A stretch of DNA of 64,000 nucleotides, from positions 22,756,501 to 22,820,500 of the forward strand of contig JAKSXM010000007.1 of NCBI GenBank assembly GCA_022575985.1, read 5' to 3'. The notes under the pieces were generated by a model. That model did no database searches and was not told where the DNA came from. It saw nothing but the letters and a program-made list of their open reading frames with translations. Below are positions 1-13,500 of the stretch, piece by piece (position 1 is the stretch's first letter; every line of letters begins with the position of its first letter). This DNA is from Anagrus nilaparvatae. Lineage: Eukaryota > Arthropoda > Insecta > Hymenoptera > Mymaridae. A program made the translations under genes and the position numbers.

Positions 1-525
1 ATATTAGCAGCCTTTTTAAGTGATTTCCAGCGATTATTTAAGGATTTATTAAATTTTAGAAAATCTAGTTAGCAATTTCCCGCAGAAAAAAATGTGATTC
101 AGAGTGATTCAGAATGATTCAGATATTCGAAAATATTTTTCTTTACATTAGCAGCCTTTCTAAGTCATTTTCAGCGGTAATTCAAAGATTTTACTGATTA
201 TTGGAACATCTAGTTAACGATTTCCAAAATAAAAACTGTGATTCAGACTGATTCAGAAAAATTCTGAATGATTAAAATATTTTTCTTTCTATTTTCAACC
301 ATTTTGAGTGATTTAAAGAAGATTTTAAACAAAATTAACGATTTTCTAGTAAAAGTCAAAAAAGACTACGATTCAGAGTGATTCAGAGTGATTCAGAGTG
401 ATTCAGACCTTTATAAATAGTTTTCTTTGCATTTTCAGCCATTTTGAGCTGTTTCCCGAGAAAAAAAAATTTTGAATCATGATTCATGATTCACACGTGA
501 TTCTGAATCACTGAATCACGTCGTT
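1..525. repeat. Degenerate ~143-bp tandem repeats rich in TGATTCAGA
   Basis: About three and a half degenerate units of roughly 141 to 144 bp. The landmark TTAGCAGCCTTT occurs near positions 4 and 148, and its variants TTTTCAACCATTTTGAG and TTTTCAGCCATTTTGAG near 292 and 433. Each unit carries a short run of the 10-mer GTGATTCAGA (around 104, 240 and 370). Near 475 to 520 the same words appear in inverted orientation (GAATCATGATTCATGATTC, then GATTCTGAATCACTGAATC). The array runs off the window start, so its full length is unknown. It is either a small satellite or the end of a repetitive element. Confidence 0.7.
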
Positions 526-3500
526 GGCCCCCTGGACTCTAGTAACGTTAATTTTTTTAGTCCAAAAGAATTTTTCTGGATAAAAAGAGTTCTTTTATTG
601 AATACTTGTAAATAAATTTTGAGTAAACACTTGAACTTTTCTCCATTTTCTGAGTATTTTAAAGAAAAAATTAAGTCAAAATCGACCTATTTTATGAAAA
701 GTCATTAAAAAATATTTTCAATTTTGCAAAATACGCTTGAAAATTGATAAAAAATTTCTAACACATACAAAGGGTACTTTTTCAAACTCCTCTCCTTATA
801 ACGATGTAATATTCTAAATCTAATCGTATTCAAGTACTTTGTAAATCTATTTTAATCTTACTTTTTAGCTTCCAAATGAGAATAATTATATATTTTTAAA
901 ACTATAGTACCATTAATTAAAAATCATAAATCCAGCAGAATAATAAAAAAAAAAAATAACACGAATTTTCAATTTTCAACGAAGACTTAATCCCAAATTA
1001 AAAAAATATATATCTATACTGTATCCCAGACAAAAAAAAGAAGAATTTTCTGTAACGAATAGCAGCAAAAACATAAATTCTCTCACATTATAAATATTTA
1101 TATACATTTTTTTACTATAGAAATTATATAAAAAAAATAAATGAAAAATGTTTTCTAAAAAAACTACAAATAATACCCAAACATTAAAAAAACCAAGAAA
1201 AAAACCCAAGTAATTAAAAAAAAAAAAAATCAGTATATTTGAATTTAAAAAAAAGTATACATAAATGATGATAATAAAAAAAAATTTTGTTTTATGGATA
1301 CTTGGTTTTTCATACATGTTTGGTATTATGTATGCACTTAAGTTATAAGTTACACATACAAAGCAAAACGATTGCTTGCTAACGGTTCGTTTGTTTGTTT
1401 TTTTTCCTACTTTTCTCCTTTTTTTTCATTGCCGCAACTGGGCTAAGCGAAAATGAAAAAAAATATTTTTCCGCTATACACACTCTCAATTGCTATGAAT
1501 AAAAAAAAACAGCGAATCGCAAAAGAAATTTACTTCTTTTTATGTCAGTAATATATACAGCACGTGGTAGAAAAAACAAAAAAAATGCATTATGAATAAT
1601 TTGTTAGCTTTTTTTAAGGGTAAATTGAGTTAAACAAGAGAAATTTCGCATAAAATTAAGACGTAAATTTGTATTAATTTAGGTTATTTAGTATTCCGTC
1701 TTGTCGATGACTATAAATTTTCACATCTCTCAACAGACAATAACAACAACAAGAACGTTTCCTTATATATTAGTTAGATCTACTAAAGTACCACTGTGTA
1801 AATAATACGGTGTACCTATGCAATTTTGATTACTGTACAATGTTTAATGAATACCTACACTAATATAACGCTTGTAATCATGAATATTCTATATAGTACT
1901 AGTATCAATGTCATATAGATCCGCAGGATACAATTTTCTTAATTTCACAAATATCTTACTTAATTAAATATCTCTTCGTGCATTTAATTAACAATTTTTA
2001 GTATTTTAATTAAAGATTTATTTTTTTTAAAAAGATGTTTTAAATAAACTTGTAAACATGTTGTCTTTTATCTATTGAGGGGTGATTGGGAAATTCTTTG
2101 AGTAAAGATAACTGATTGCAATCAGAAAATTTAAATCAAAAAATTACCAAATAACAATCAACTCAAAATTGTGACTCGAACCTGAATAAATAAAAATTTG
2201 GTATTTCGTAACGGATCCAAAGGTTATAATAAATTTTTTTTTACCTCAAAACTATTGGCTTTAAATTTTTTCACATAATGATTATTTTTTTCTTAGAACA
2301 TTTATTACAAGAATTCAAAAAGTATTTAAAAATTTGTAAAATAAATCTTGATAATTTATTAAGTAAATAATAGTACGAAACCACAAATAGCCTCATTGTG
2401 CAAATTAGTTCTTGATTAGACAAATTTCTATATTTGACTTGTTAAGAACGATCATGGGTAATATAGATAGACAATTACACCGATCTTTAAAGAGTTTAAA
2501 AAGAAAATAAAAATTAAAAACAAGGCATACAAAATTTTCATTCCAATTACAAAAAATACCTCAAGTAGATAAAATTTGTTTGATAAATTATTAAATAATT
2601 ATCGATAAATATTAATAAGTAACGTGCAATTTAAAATATTTGCCTCATTAGTAACAAAGTAATTTGTAATCGCATGTATACATATAAATAATTGTAAATT
2701 CCATATAGAGTATCGTATTATATATGCTGACTGATGACCGCACAGGAAGATTCATTTGCAAGCTCTATTCATTAAGCAGCTCTTATTCTACATACCTACA
2801 AGAATATCACAGTTCTCTTAATCCTATTTCGTTTAAATATGTATGCAATTTCGTTAATACATTAATTAATCACTCTGTACTTTAACAAGAATTTCCACAT
2901 GGTCATGCTTTAATTTCAGAAATATTTTCGGTTCTAATTAAAACTGCCTTGCTAATAAACGTATATGATTTTACAAATTATTTTTCTTATTTATTATACA
3001 ACAATTGAAAATCAGTGATAAAGTTACGATTGTTCAAATTCATCATGAATGAATAGAAAACATGAAAGACTAAAATTGTCTAGAAGATTCCACACAAAGT
3101 AATTGCTACACAATATAGGATAATGATACTATGTAGCACTTTTCTTTGTTCCTATTTGTATTGAACATTTTTTTTATTTTCTATACGCTTTCCAAAACTG
3201 TAATTTGCTCCATTCATTCTTGTTTATTATTTCAAATATTTTTATTATTTTATTTTTATTTATTATTAAAATACCTGTAGTTAGTTATATTTGTTCGTTT
3301 ATTCACTGTTCGAAATCTTTTTATAACTTGCAAATACAACGAATTTAATTGGGTTTATATTTTTTTTATGAAATTTCAAATTTTTATCTGCTTTTCTGCA
3401 AAATTTGTTTATTATTAGAATTTTACGCAAGAGGAAAATAATTTGTTGGGGTGTCTGGTTAAAAGAGAAAACGATGGATCTCATTTGCAACATAATGTCT

Positions 3501-5612
3501 TTTATTAATGAGAACGATGCTTCTAAAATTAAAATTATTTTAAAAAACGTAAAGCCACATGGTTCCCCTTATATGTTTAAAATTTTCTAATTTCTAGTTT
3601 AAGTTAATAAAAAAAACGCTTAAATTTACTGATTTAAGTTGTTTTAATCCTAGCAATTTAATCCAATTAAAATAAAACCCATAGTTAGGAAAATAACAGC
3701 AAAATATAAAAAGTCCAATTTCTACGTTCAAATATTTTTGGTAAAATTTTGAAGTACAAAATGTTATGAATATTTCAAATTAAAAGCTTCTTTGTTCTGA
3801 GTTTTTTAATTCAATTAAATAGTTATAAGTACTTAAAGTAATATTATATAGTTTAAATATACAAGATAACATTTTGAACCTCAAGCTTGCCAGAACGAAG
3901 GATCCAAAATTTAAGTAAATTGTAATGAAAATTTCTTTTAAATAAAGAATTTAGTTAAAATAGGTAATAGATTAAGGGAAAAAACATAATTAGAAAATTT
4001 AAATAGAATAATTAGTAAATTAATAAAGAAAGTATCGTTAAAATTACTGAGAACGGGTAAAAATGCAGCTTGGACTTATAACATTTTGAACCAAAGTTGA
4101 AAATCATTAATTAAAATAAGTTCTTATGATTTTATCTTTAAATTAAAATTATTCTTATTAACGAAATGACATACGTACGACGTTTTATACCAAACTTGGT
4201 ACTTATTTACAACAAGAACAGGATCAAAATCTCAAGATCCAGTTAAAAATAGTCCATTCTGTCTTAGTTGCGCACGCCTTATTTACGCTATAAATACCTA
4301 TTTGTTAAACAAAGGGGAAATAGGATTTGTCTTTCCATGTAGTTGGAAATTTCTGGAGACTGCATAGCATGAAGTGTGAAAGCCCTATATTTTTTCCCAA
4401 TTTTCAATTTTTACTGATTCTCCGGTTCTTGACGTTGGTATTTCTGAAAATTTACGAGAGCCGTCAAAAATAGGGCATGAACTAGACAATACCACAAAGC
4501 AAACTTTAAATACCCTTTCATGCACTTTATTTATAAATTTTATAACAAATTCCTGAATATATAGTCTAATCATTTAACTCTATCACGCAAAAATTCTGGA
4601 TCTGAGCTTGGTATAGAAGGTCAATACGCCATTTTTACAGACCCTCGCAAGCTTTTAACAAATTGAGAATGTCCACAAAAATATATCAGGTCTTTAAAAG
4701 CCCTGGTAATCGCTCGGGTATTCAGATTTTAAGGCGACTGAGACTCGCTTAATATCCAGCAATCTTTTCCTAAAGACCATGAGAGATAACTAGAGCAAAA
4801 AAATATATTTTTTGACAGTCCTTTTTTCCGAGTATTTTCCTAATTAAAAAAAAAAGTTGGTCAAACATAAAATTATAAAAGCTCATTTTGCCAAGCTCGA
4901 AAATTTGCACAAATCTTTCATGCGGCCTAACAAAGTTTCTAGCGACTATGATTAATGTATACTCAACTACTATATTTATTTTGGAATTTTTTTTTTAAAG
5001 AAGAAATAATTTTAACACAGAAAATTTTGGTATTATTTTAATAAAAGCTGTATGGTTATTTAACTTTGAAAAAAATTAAAAAATCGTATCAGATTGTAGC
5101 AGATTTTTGAATAAATGTAAATTTAAAAAATAATAATTCAGAAATTACAAAAAAGTTTAAGTCTTTATGATAAATTAAATTCTCACTAAAATACATGTAA
5201 ATTAAAAAGAAAAGGAAAAAGAAAAAGAAAAAGAAAAATATACATAATAATATAAGATAGAGATTACTTTATAAAAATGAAAAGAACATAATAGAGAAAA
5301 TGATATAAAATAAAAGGAAAAAGGAAGGAAATAAGTTTTTTTCTTAAACTTCTTTATGTAGACATAGAAAATACAGTAGAGATTGAACGGAAGAGTAAGG
5401 AAAGAAGTTACAATTATCGTTATTATACTCGCGTTCTATTCAAATAGCTTTAACGTCGTAACGGGCTCATTATCCTATTAAGCTAATATAAGAACCGACC
5501 GCACACGGAATCTTGTCGTATACAACACCTTGTGGCATCCTTAATAATCTATATGTCTTGCTCGTCTGCTTTAATTTATTATTCTCACGATAAATATTAA
5601 TTTCTGTTTCAG
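526..5612. other. AT-rich DNA upstream of the first recognised receptor exon; no gene seen
   Basis: Reading frames here are short and low in complexity (Phe/Ile/Lys/Asn runs from poly-A and poly-T) and show no domain signature. The stretch is either 5' flank or, more likely, intron of the receptor gene, because the exon at 5613 opens with a splice acceptor and its coding frame is open back to that acceptor. I found no convincing upstream signal-peptide exon. Around 5214 to 5240 there is a short purine run of GAAAAA units. Confidence 0.6.
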
Positions 5613-5941
5613 AGGAAAGTTAAAGTATGGATTCGGAAGAAAAATTGGTTACCTTTGGTGTTGTTTAATAATGACGGCCTCGACGAGGGAGGTTAAAGGA
5701 TCCCCGGATTTGATGATGTTCACGACGCCGAGGCCATTGAATAATAACGAACCAGCTATTCAAAGATTTGCCATAGAACCGATGGATCAAACGGCTGTTA
5801 TTGGTAGTAAAGTAACCTTACCTTGTAGAGTAGTTAATCAAAAAGGACCAATTCAATGGACTAAAGATGATTTTGGATTGGGTGCTATTCGTAATTTAAC
5901 TGGATACGAAAGATATTCCATGATTGGAAGTGATGAAGAAG
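5613..5941 (+). CDS. rst/kirre: Receptor exon 1 of this window: N-terminus and first half of Ig1
   Basis: Acceptor TTTCTGTTTCAG ends at 5612; donor GTTAGT starts at 5942. The first in-frame ATG is at 5671 (MTASTREVKG...), but the frame is open back to the acceptor and reads a basic then hydrophobic stretch (KLKYGFGRK, then IGYLWCCLIM), which looks like a signal peptide continuing from an upstream exon. A second ATG at 5627 opens a 13-codon frame out of phase with the receptor, ending at 5668. The exon holds the family hallmark WTKDDFGLG and the first cysteine of Ig1, and ends in phase 1 after GSDEE. Confidence 0.92.
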
Positions 5942-7552
5942 GTTAGTAACTTTATTAGTATCATTTTATACAAGGCTTTTAAAATGATCAATCAAAACGC
6001 TGCACTCGATATATTTTTTCATTTTTCTCTTCATTTATTTTCTTCTTTTTAACGTTTATATTCGCCTTTACTACGTCATTTTTTTACTATCAAATTTCAT
6101 TTATTTGAAAGCTCGAATTAAAAATAAATATACTTATAGTATACTATAATAATAACTAGATTATTAATTATTTTAATTAAATTATTTTTTAAAATAAAAA
6201 TTTAATTAAAAATTACATCGAGACTGATATAATTATGCATTTGATTTATTATAATTTAAATGACCTAAATATTGGGAATGAAAATATTAATAAAAAAATT
6301 TAATTTAATTTTTTAATATTGGTAATAAAATTGAATTTTTTATTCAATTAAATTAAAGATTTTTTAAAATATGACAAAAAATATTTAATGCTAATTAAGA
6401 ACCAAGATACTTTTTATCGCAAATTAATAATCTTCTTTAGAAACTTTAATAAAATCATCGTGGTTTTTGGTGTCAAATATGGAAAATTCAAAACTATTGA
6501 AAATATCAAAAGTTTCGCTATTTCTTGCAGATATTCAGAAATATGTACTTGATAATTTTTAACTTTAATATTTAGTCGTTTTACCTACTTTTCAAAAAGA
6601 TTCGATGGTTTGATTAAGAAATTTAATTTTACTTGGATATTCTGCAGGTATTTCTAAAGTTGATTTTATCAATAATTTTTATTCGTACTAGTAAAATGGG
6701 TTGAAGAAGATTATTAGTTTTTTTGGATTCAATAAAAATAATTGAAGGTTTAATTCGTAAGCTACACTGTAAAAACTAATTTTCTTATATTAACAAAAAA
6801 ATTAGAATATTTTCAAAAAATTATTCGATAAAAATCGTATATTTACTAAATTTAGTATATTAACAAAAAATTCGAGAATTCTCGATTTTTTTTTTGCGAA
6901 TTCGTAAGAAAAATTGATAATTTACAATTTTTTTTTCGAAAATTTTCAAAAAATAGTTGTAAATTTACGAAAATGGTTGTGAATTTGCAACTTTTTTCAT
7001 AAAATCACTAAAAAAAATCGAGGATTCTCGAATTTTTCGATAATATACTAAATTTAGTAAATTTACGATTTTTATCGAATAGTTACAAAAGTTTTTGAAA
7101 ATTCACTAATTTTTCGAAAAAATTCTATTTTTTTTTTTGAAATCTAAGAAAATTACTTTTTGCAGTGTATGTAACTAGTTTAATAATTGCAATTGACGTA
7201 TAGTTAGTACAATTTTATAATCTAAAAAAATTACACCTTATTAAGTTCAATGCTTGAAAATAATCTGAAAATTTTAAATAATTTAACTTATGAAATTGGT
7301 GTATACATTTAATATCAAAGCGTGTAAAAACCTGAATGTATGTACATTTACAATACAAGTAATTAATAAAATTTACTCTCACATGTGTACACCCATAAAT
7401 GCTCAAAAAACATAAAATTACATGAAAAGTATATATATATATATAAGTTATTAAAGCAATTTTTAAAATTGTAATTAACTTTTTAAGTTTTTGTTATAAT
7501 TTTCTTTCGTGAATTACTCAATTGGAAAAGTTATAAAAATTTTTGATGAAAT

Positions 7553-7588
<36 letters not shown>

Positions 7589-10500
7589 CATGTTGAAAAC
7601 GATTAAGTTAGGTTATTAAAAAAAATAAATTAAATCGTAAAAACATTATCGAAAAAGTTTAATTTTTTTAATTCGTTAGAAAATCAAATAAATGTATCTA
7701 ATTGTATATAACAGCGTTAAAAAAAAATGGATAAAAAAGAAAAAAATTTAATGATTAACTAGAAATCCTTTTTGACCTTTTGATTTTATTTTTATTGGTT
7801 GAAATCACCAAAGAGAGAAAAAAAAAATGCAATTTTCGTCTGTAGTTTAAAAAAAAAGAAAAAAAATAAAAATAAATTAGTTTGACTTGATGGCAATCAT
7901 ACGGCAAAACGACTGCACTAATCCAGCAATTACTTTTGAGCTAACTCCTTTTCTCTCATACAGTACTCGGATTGAGTCTGACGACTAAAAGCACGATACG
8001 TAGTCGGCACTTTAACGGCCAGTTGTCTTTTCACGTTGAAAGTAATTATCGGAAATATTTCAGTCTACGTATCTTTTCTTATACTCTAAGACGACAGCCA
8101 TAAAAGTTACCTGACTACTATACCCAAGGGTTTATAATATGACTTATAAGTAACGATTCTCCCCTTAGGAGTTAGATAAAATAAAATCTATATGGATATA
8201 AAAAAATAATAAACGAATTACGTAATGCGTTGTCGTATTAGCAAAATTAAAGCACAAAATTTATTAACAAAGAGACCATTGCACTTGTAATTATTTTGCG
8301 GATTCAGCGAGTTCATCAGTGGTTTAAACCATGCACAGCGAAGCCAAAAGTAATTTATGCTCTACATGGATAGATAGACATTTTACATTAAAATACACGT
8401 GTATTATCATTAAAAGAACGTTATGACTATATAATAGTAGACAGATTGAAATTGTTGAGAGTTGGCATAACTAGCGTTCTTGACTCTCGAATCAAGTATC
8501 AAATGTTATATAATACAGGTCACATTTAGGCCCAAAATCTTTGGCTTGCTATTTATATTATAGCATACCAATGTGTAATTTCAACTTGAATTCTTCGTTT
8601 CTATCTCTCTCTCTCTCTCTTTCACTTATGTTGGTATTTATAAATGAGGCTTTCTAACTATACGTTATCGACGGCTTCTGATTTACGAAGGCAATAAACG
8701 AGACGTTAACTCGGACGTTAATTACAAAGACGTTTCTCTTATGCTCACCAGTGATAATCTATACTTTACTTATAGCCACGCGTTGAGATTTATGGCTTAT
8801 TAAATTAACGTTTTACGCTACTTTTTTTTCTTTTTTTTATTATTTTTCAAATAAACAGAAACTTAGTAATTTATTTTTTCTAAAATACTATATAAATTTA
8901 ATTACTTATTGTAATAGTTTTATCAGACTCGAAAATTTAATTTGTGTGAATTTCAACATTATAATTAGCTGATTTCTGATAATAATTATTGTTCTGAGTC
9001 TATTAGTTCCATTATTTTAAATTTATTATTTTTCATTATTTCAGAAAGTAGATTCTTTGATATTAATGGTATCGTAAAACCCCGTCGCAGTGAATGTGTT
9101 AAAAACATAATAAAGAAATCACTGAAAGGCATAAGTATATAACAAAAATAGTTAGTCCTGGAACCAAACCTAGCCTAAGTAGTAAGATTCAAAAATTTGT
9201 CAAAAAAGTTACGGAATCTCGTTAAAATCTGATCTCTATAAGCCATGATAGGTTCCCAAAAAACTAAAAAAAACTCCAAAATCACGGTTTTTTAGACTTA
9301 ACTTAATTTATCTGACCCATGAACAGATAATACTCTGCACATTGACTAAAAAAACTTTTAATTGGTTTATGTAAACACAACCAAAATACTTGGAACATGC
9401 TTACTATACATTACCATAAAATTCGAAGTTTCTGTAATTTGTAATTATCATGATTACTAAATGTTAAGATTCTAAACCCAAACTATTCTGAGTCCCTAAA
9501 TCGAAATTATTCTAAGTCCCATTTGACTCCCTACCTCTTAAATCGGACAGATTTAACCACCCCCTTGATTTTCAGATTTCTAGATACCTTCTCTCTATAA
9601 ACATATTCTATACTAAAACTAAAAATATCATATTTACGGTCAGGATACCTTGAAGATCCCGAAATACAATTTTGAATTTATTGAAAATCTTTTTTTTTTA
9701 GCATAAAAAATTACACCATCCTTAAATTTTTTTTTAGGCTAAATTTGCTTGTGGGGGCCAAGTCACTATTCTTATCCAACTTTGGGATTCTATAAACATG
9801 ATCGTTAGACTGAACCACTTGAAGCTTCTAATACCATTTTAACATGGAACATGTTCATTGGATGGGGTATTTGAAAAAGTTTGGTTTGGCAGGGAGGGGG
9901 GAAGGGGTGAAATGAAATTAGAATATTTTCGATTTAGGGACTTAGAATAATTTGAAGTGAGAGTCAGGCCCTGATCAGGCCCTGATAACAACAACAACTT
10001 AGATTACTTTAAGTTTATGGACTTAGGATAATTTTAATTTCAGGATTTATTGCAATTTCGGTTTTTGAATTTATTACTGTTATGAGTGAACATGTTCCAT
10101 GCTCGTTGGTTGTGTAGTTACACAAACCGGTTATACATTTTTTTCATCTGATAAATTAAAAAGTTAATCAATGTATTTTCCATACTAACCTAGGAATATA
10201 GCTGAACCAATCAAACTTTTCTGAGTGATAACAGAAGTAAAATAAAAATAAAAAAATACCTATTTGATAAAAAAAAAAAGATTATTAATTCAATTAAAGT
10301 TAAAAGCTATTATTAAAAAAAAAAAGTTAAAAATTCAACTAATTTTGAGAATATAAAAAAAAAAAAATTGAAGTTTTTTAAATATATAAGTTATTTTAAC
10401 TTTTACTAGTATAAAGAACGTGTATGTGAAGAAAAGTTAAGATGATTTTGTATATGTAAGCGATTTAAAGTTTTGATGATAATAATAATAATAATATTAA

Positions 10501-13500
10501 TAATAACATAGGAAAATATGTAAAATTTAACATAAAAAAGATACTTTTAGAAATAATTTAATAAAAAACTTTTATCATCATGCTATTTTAAATTAAAGCT
10601 GATTTTATCAAAAAATATGATAATTTATTTTACAAATTGATATTTTCATATATTTTAAATAATTAAATTCTATAAATGAAAATTATTTAAATTGTTAATT
10701 TTAACTAGCTTGACGTTTGACAAAAATTTAATTTAGAAAATTTAGTCTCTATTGTAGTTTAGAAAATCTATTGTATTATTAAATAATAGAATTTAAGACA
10801 ATTTTCTAATTGCAAAATTCCATAAAAAATGAAATATTTTTTCCACAGAATTATGTTTCCATAAAAATTTTATATGCGTGTGACTGGTCTTTCTTATTAT
10901 ATTCGTTTCCCTTATACACTAAATTTCCCTTTTTTTTTATATAAACAAGTGCATAAAAAAAAAATTCTTTTAAATTTTATGCATACACTTATGTTTAAAG
11001 AATAAAACATCAACACACAAGGCCCTCTGAGAACAAAAGAGAAGTTTTAAGTACACCCGCATGAAACTATTTTCCCTTACAGAAATGTCAGCGTAGATTT
11101 AACTTCCGTTCTATGTATCTTGTAAATATACAGAATTTCCTTAAGATTATTTACATCCCTGTTATTTATTTATAAAAATTTTTTTCTTTTTTAAAAAATA
11201 AAATATTTCTTGAATGATTAATCAATCAAATAACGAAATGAAAAAATATTACAGATGGAATAAAAAATTTTATGCATTCGTGGTTTCTCTGAATTCTTTT
11301 ATATAAATTCGTTTCTCATCATCAATACTAATAAAAATTTTTTATTTAGCACATCTGTTAAATTTCATAATTTTTTTTTTTTTATTCAATTCTTTTTTAT
11401 TTATACAGTAAAAAGTGTATCTGTTTTTTATACATTAACTAAGTATGATCTAATAAAATTTATTGCTGATTGATAAATTTTTTTAACTCAAATAAATAAT
11501 AAAAATGCTATGAATACATACACACACTTAGACTCCCAGAGGTTTTGTTTTTTCTTTTTGTAAAAAAAATCGTGTTATAATTTTAGGTCGTCTAGACGTA
11601 TATCAACATTTTTTAAATTTATATACAATTTTTTTATTCGTCAATTGGAATAAATAGCAACATCTGGCAAATTTTTAGTGATGTAATATTTTTTATTATG
11701 TTTTTGCTAACGTCAAATTTTTGGTTGACAAAAAAATAGACTCGAAAAATTAATGAAAGATGTGAATAGTTTACATAATAATATCTTAAGTGAGATATAT
11801 CTCAGGATCAGGCTCGTCAGAATTTAGTCAGAATCAGATTCGTTTTGGGACCAAATTTTTAGCTACAAAAATTAAAATTGAAGTATTGGGCTCCGAATTG
11901 ATGAAAATTCGTTTTAGTACCGAATTTTTAGCTGTTAAAAACATTAAAATTGTAGGATTGGAATCAGTATGTTATAAATATTAATTAATTATTAATAAAA
12001 AAATAAGGCTTCCTCCTCTCATTTTTTGTTTTGCATTATTTTTGTGCATATCGTGGCCTGACTGTCATAACTGTATAATAAAAAGACAAAATTTTGAATA
12101 ATTATCAGAATAAATAAAATTTCATAATCTTAAACAAATAAATTTGAAGACACAGTCTGTTTTAGTTCCACGTTATTCCAATTTGACCCCAAAAAAAATT
12201 ATTTTTGAAAAAATTTTTATTTATTATAGAGCGAAGCTCTACCTTAATGGATGCAAAAATCGACACCTTTCGGACACGATATAGCCAAAACGATCAAACG
12301 GAATGCTTTAATTTTTTAAAACTGAGTTTATTTTATCGAGTTAATGACACCTATTGTTTTTGGGCCCAATCTGCTATTTCTAAAGGCATGTTTATTCTTG
12401 TACTTTTGCTTCATACAGGTGAAAAACCTTCTAAATTTTATCCGCGCGATAAATTTCATAGCTTTTGCATAAACTTTGCATCAGTGAAATATCATAAAAA
12501 TGCAAAATAACACAAGATTCTTATATTTTTAGGCACGATCACCCTATGTATGCAATACATAGATGAAATCGTGCCTTATAAGTTTGTCAGGTCAAAAAAC
12601 GGAAAAATTTCTAAATAGTCCAATTCGTGGAGAAATTTGGTCCCCAGGTCATTCCAATGCCTCTAAATGCTTATATTGCCTTGTTGTGTGTAGGGATGTA
12701 TGTTCGAGAAAGTGTATCCTCAAGATCACAGAACCTACTCGATGAATCAAAAATTCCTTAAACCAAATTTTTTGAAATAAGATCTAGTTGTAGGGTTTTC
12801 AATTTCAAGTGATTTCATCAAGTGCTTGCAGAGAAATGTCCTAAAAACTGATTTCAGATATCAAAAAAAAATTATTAAAAAATAATAAAAATGGTAAAAA
12901 ATGAATTGGTTTTGAATTTAATACATCCAAAATGTGGTTAATGATCTAAAATAACCAGAAAATAACTAAATTAATTGAAATTTATTTTTTAGGCACGATT
13001 ACCCTGTGTATGCAATACATAGATGAAATCGTGCCTTAAAAGTTCATTAGGTTAAAAAATAAAAAAGTCTTTAAATTGTCCAATTTATGAAGGAATTTGG
13101 TCCCCAGGTCATTCCGGTGCCTCTACATGCTTATATTGCCTTGGTGTGTGATAATAAATAATAGTTTTCAATTTATGAGATTGTGGATCCCATCAACGTT
13201 ATTAAAGAGAAAATACTCAATAAATGTGTGATCGTGCCTGAAATAAAAAAGCCTTAGCTTTTTTATAATTCTTTATGATTTTTATTATTTATTAATTAAT
13301 CCAAATTTTATTGAATTAAACATTTAACGCTCAAGAGCCTATCTACGAGTTCTAAATTAATTTTAAAACCAAAATCTATTTTTCTAAAAATGAGTCTCTA
13401 TTCTCAGAACTTGATTTCAAACTTTCCATAAAATTAACCGGAAACTCATTATTTAGGGTAAAAGTTGGATACTAAAAAAAAACGACTAGTTGCTTATCAG

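Noticed and set aside
976..1317. 113-codon minus-strand ORF
   Set aside because: Composed of Phe/Ile/Tyr/Asn runs from poly-T and poly-A tracts; no domain or coding signature.
12205..12510. 101-codon ORF with a HTGEKP-like segment
   Set aside because: The zinc-finger-linker resemblance is isolated: no C2H2 cysteine/histidine spacing on either side, and the frame abuts a repeat element.
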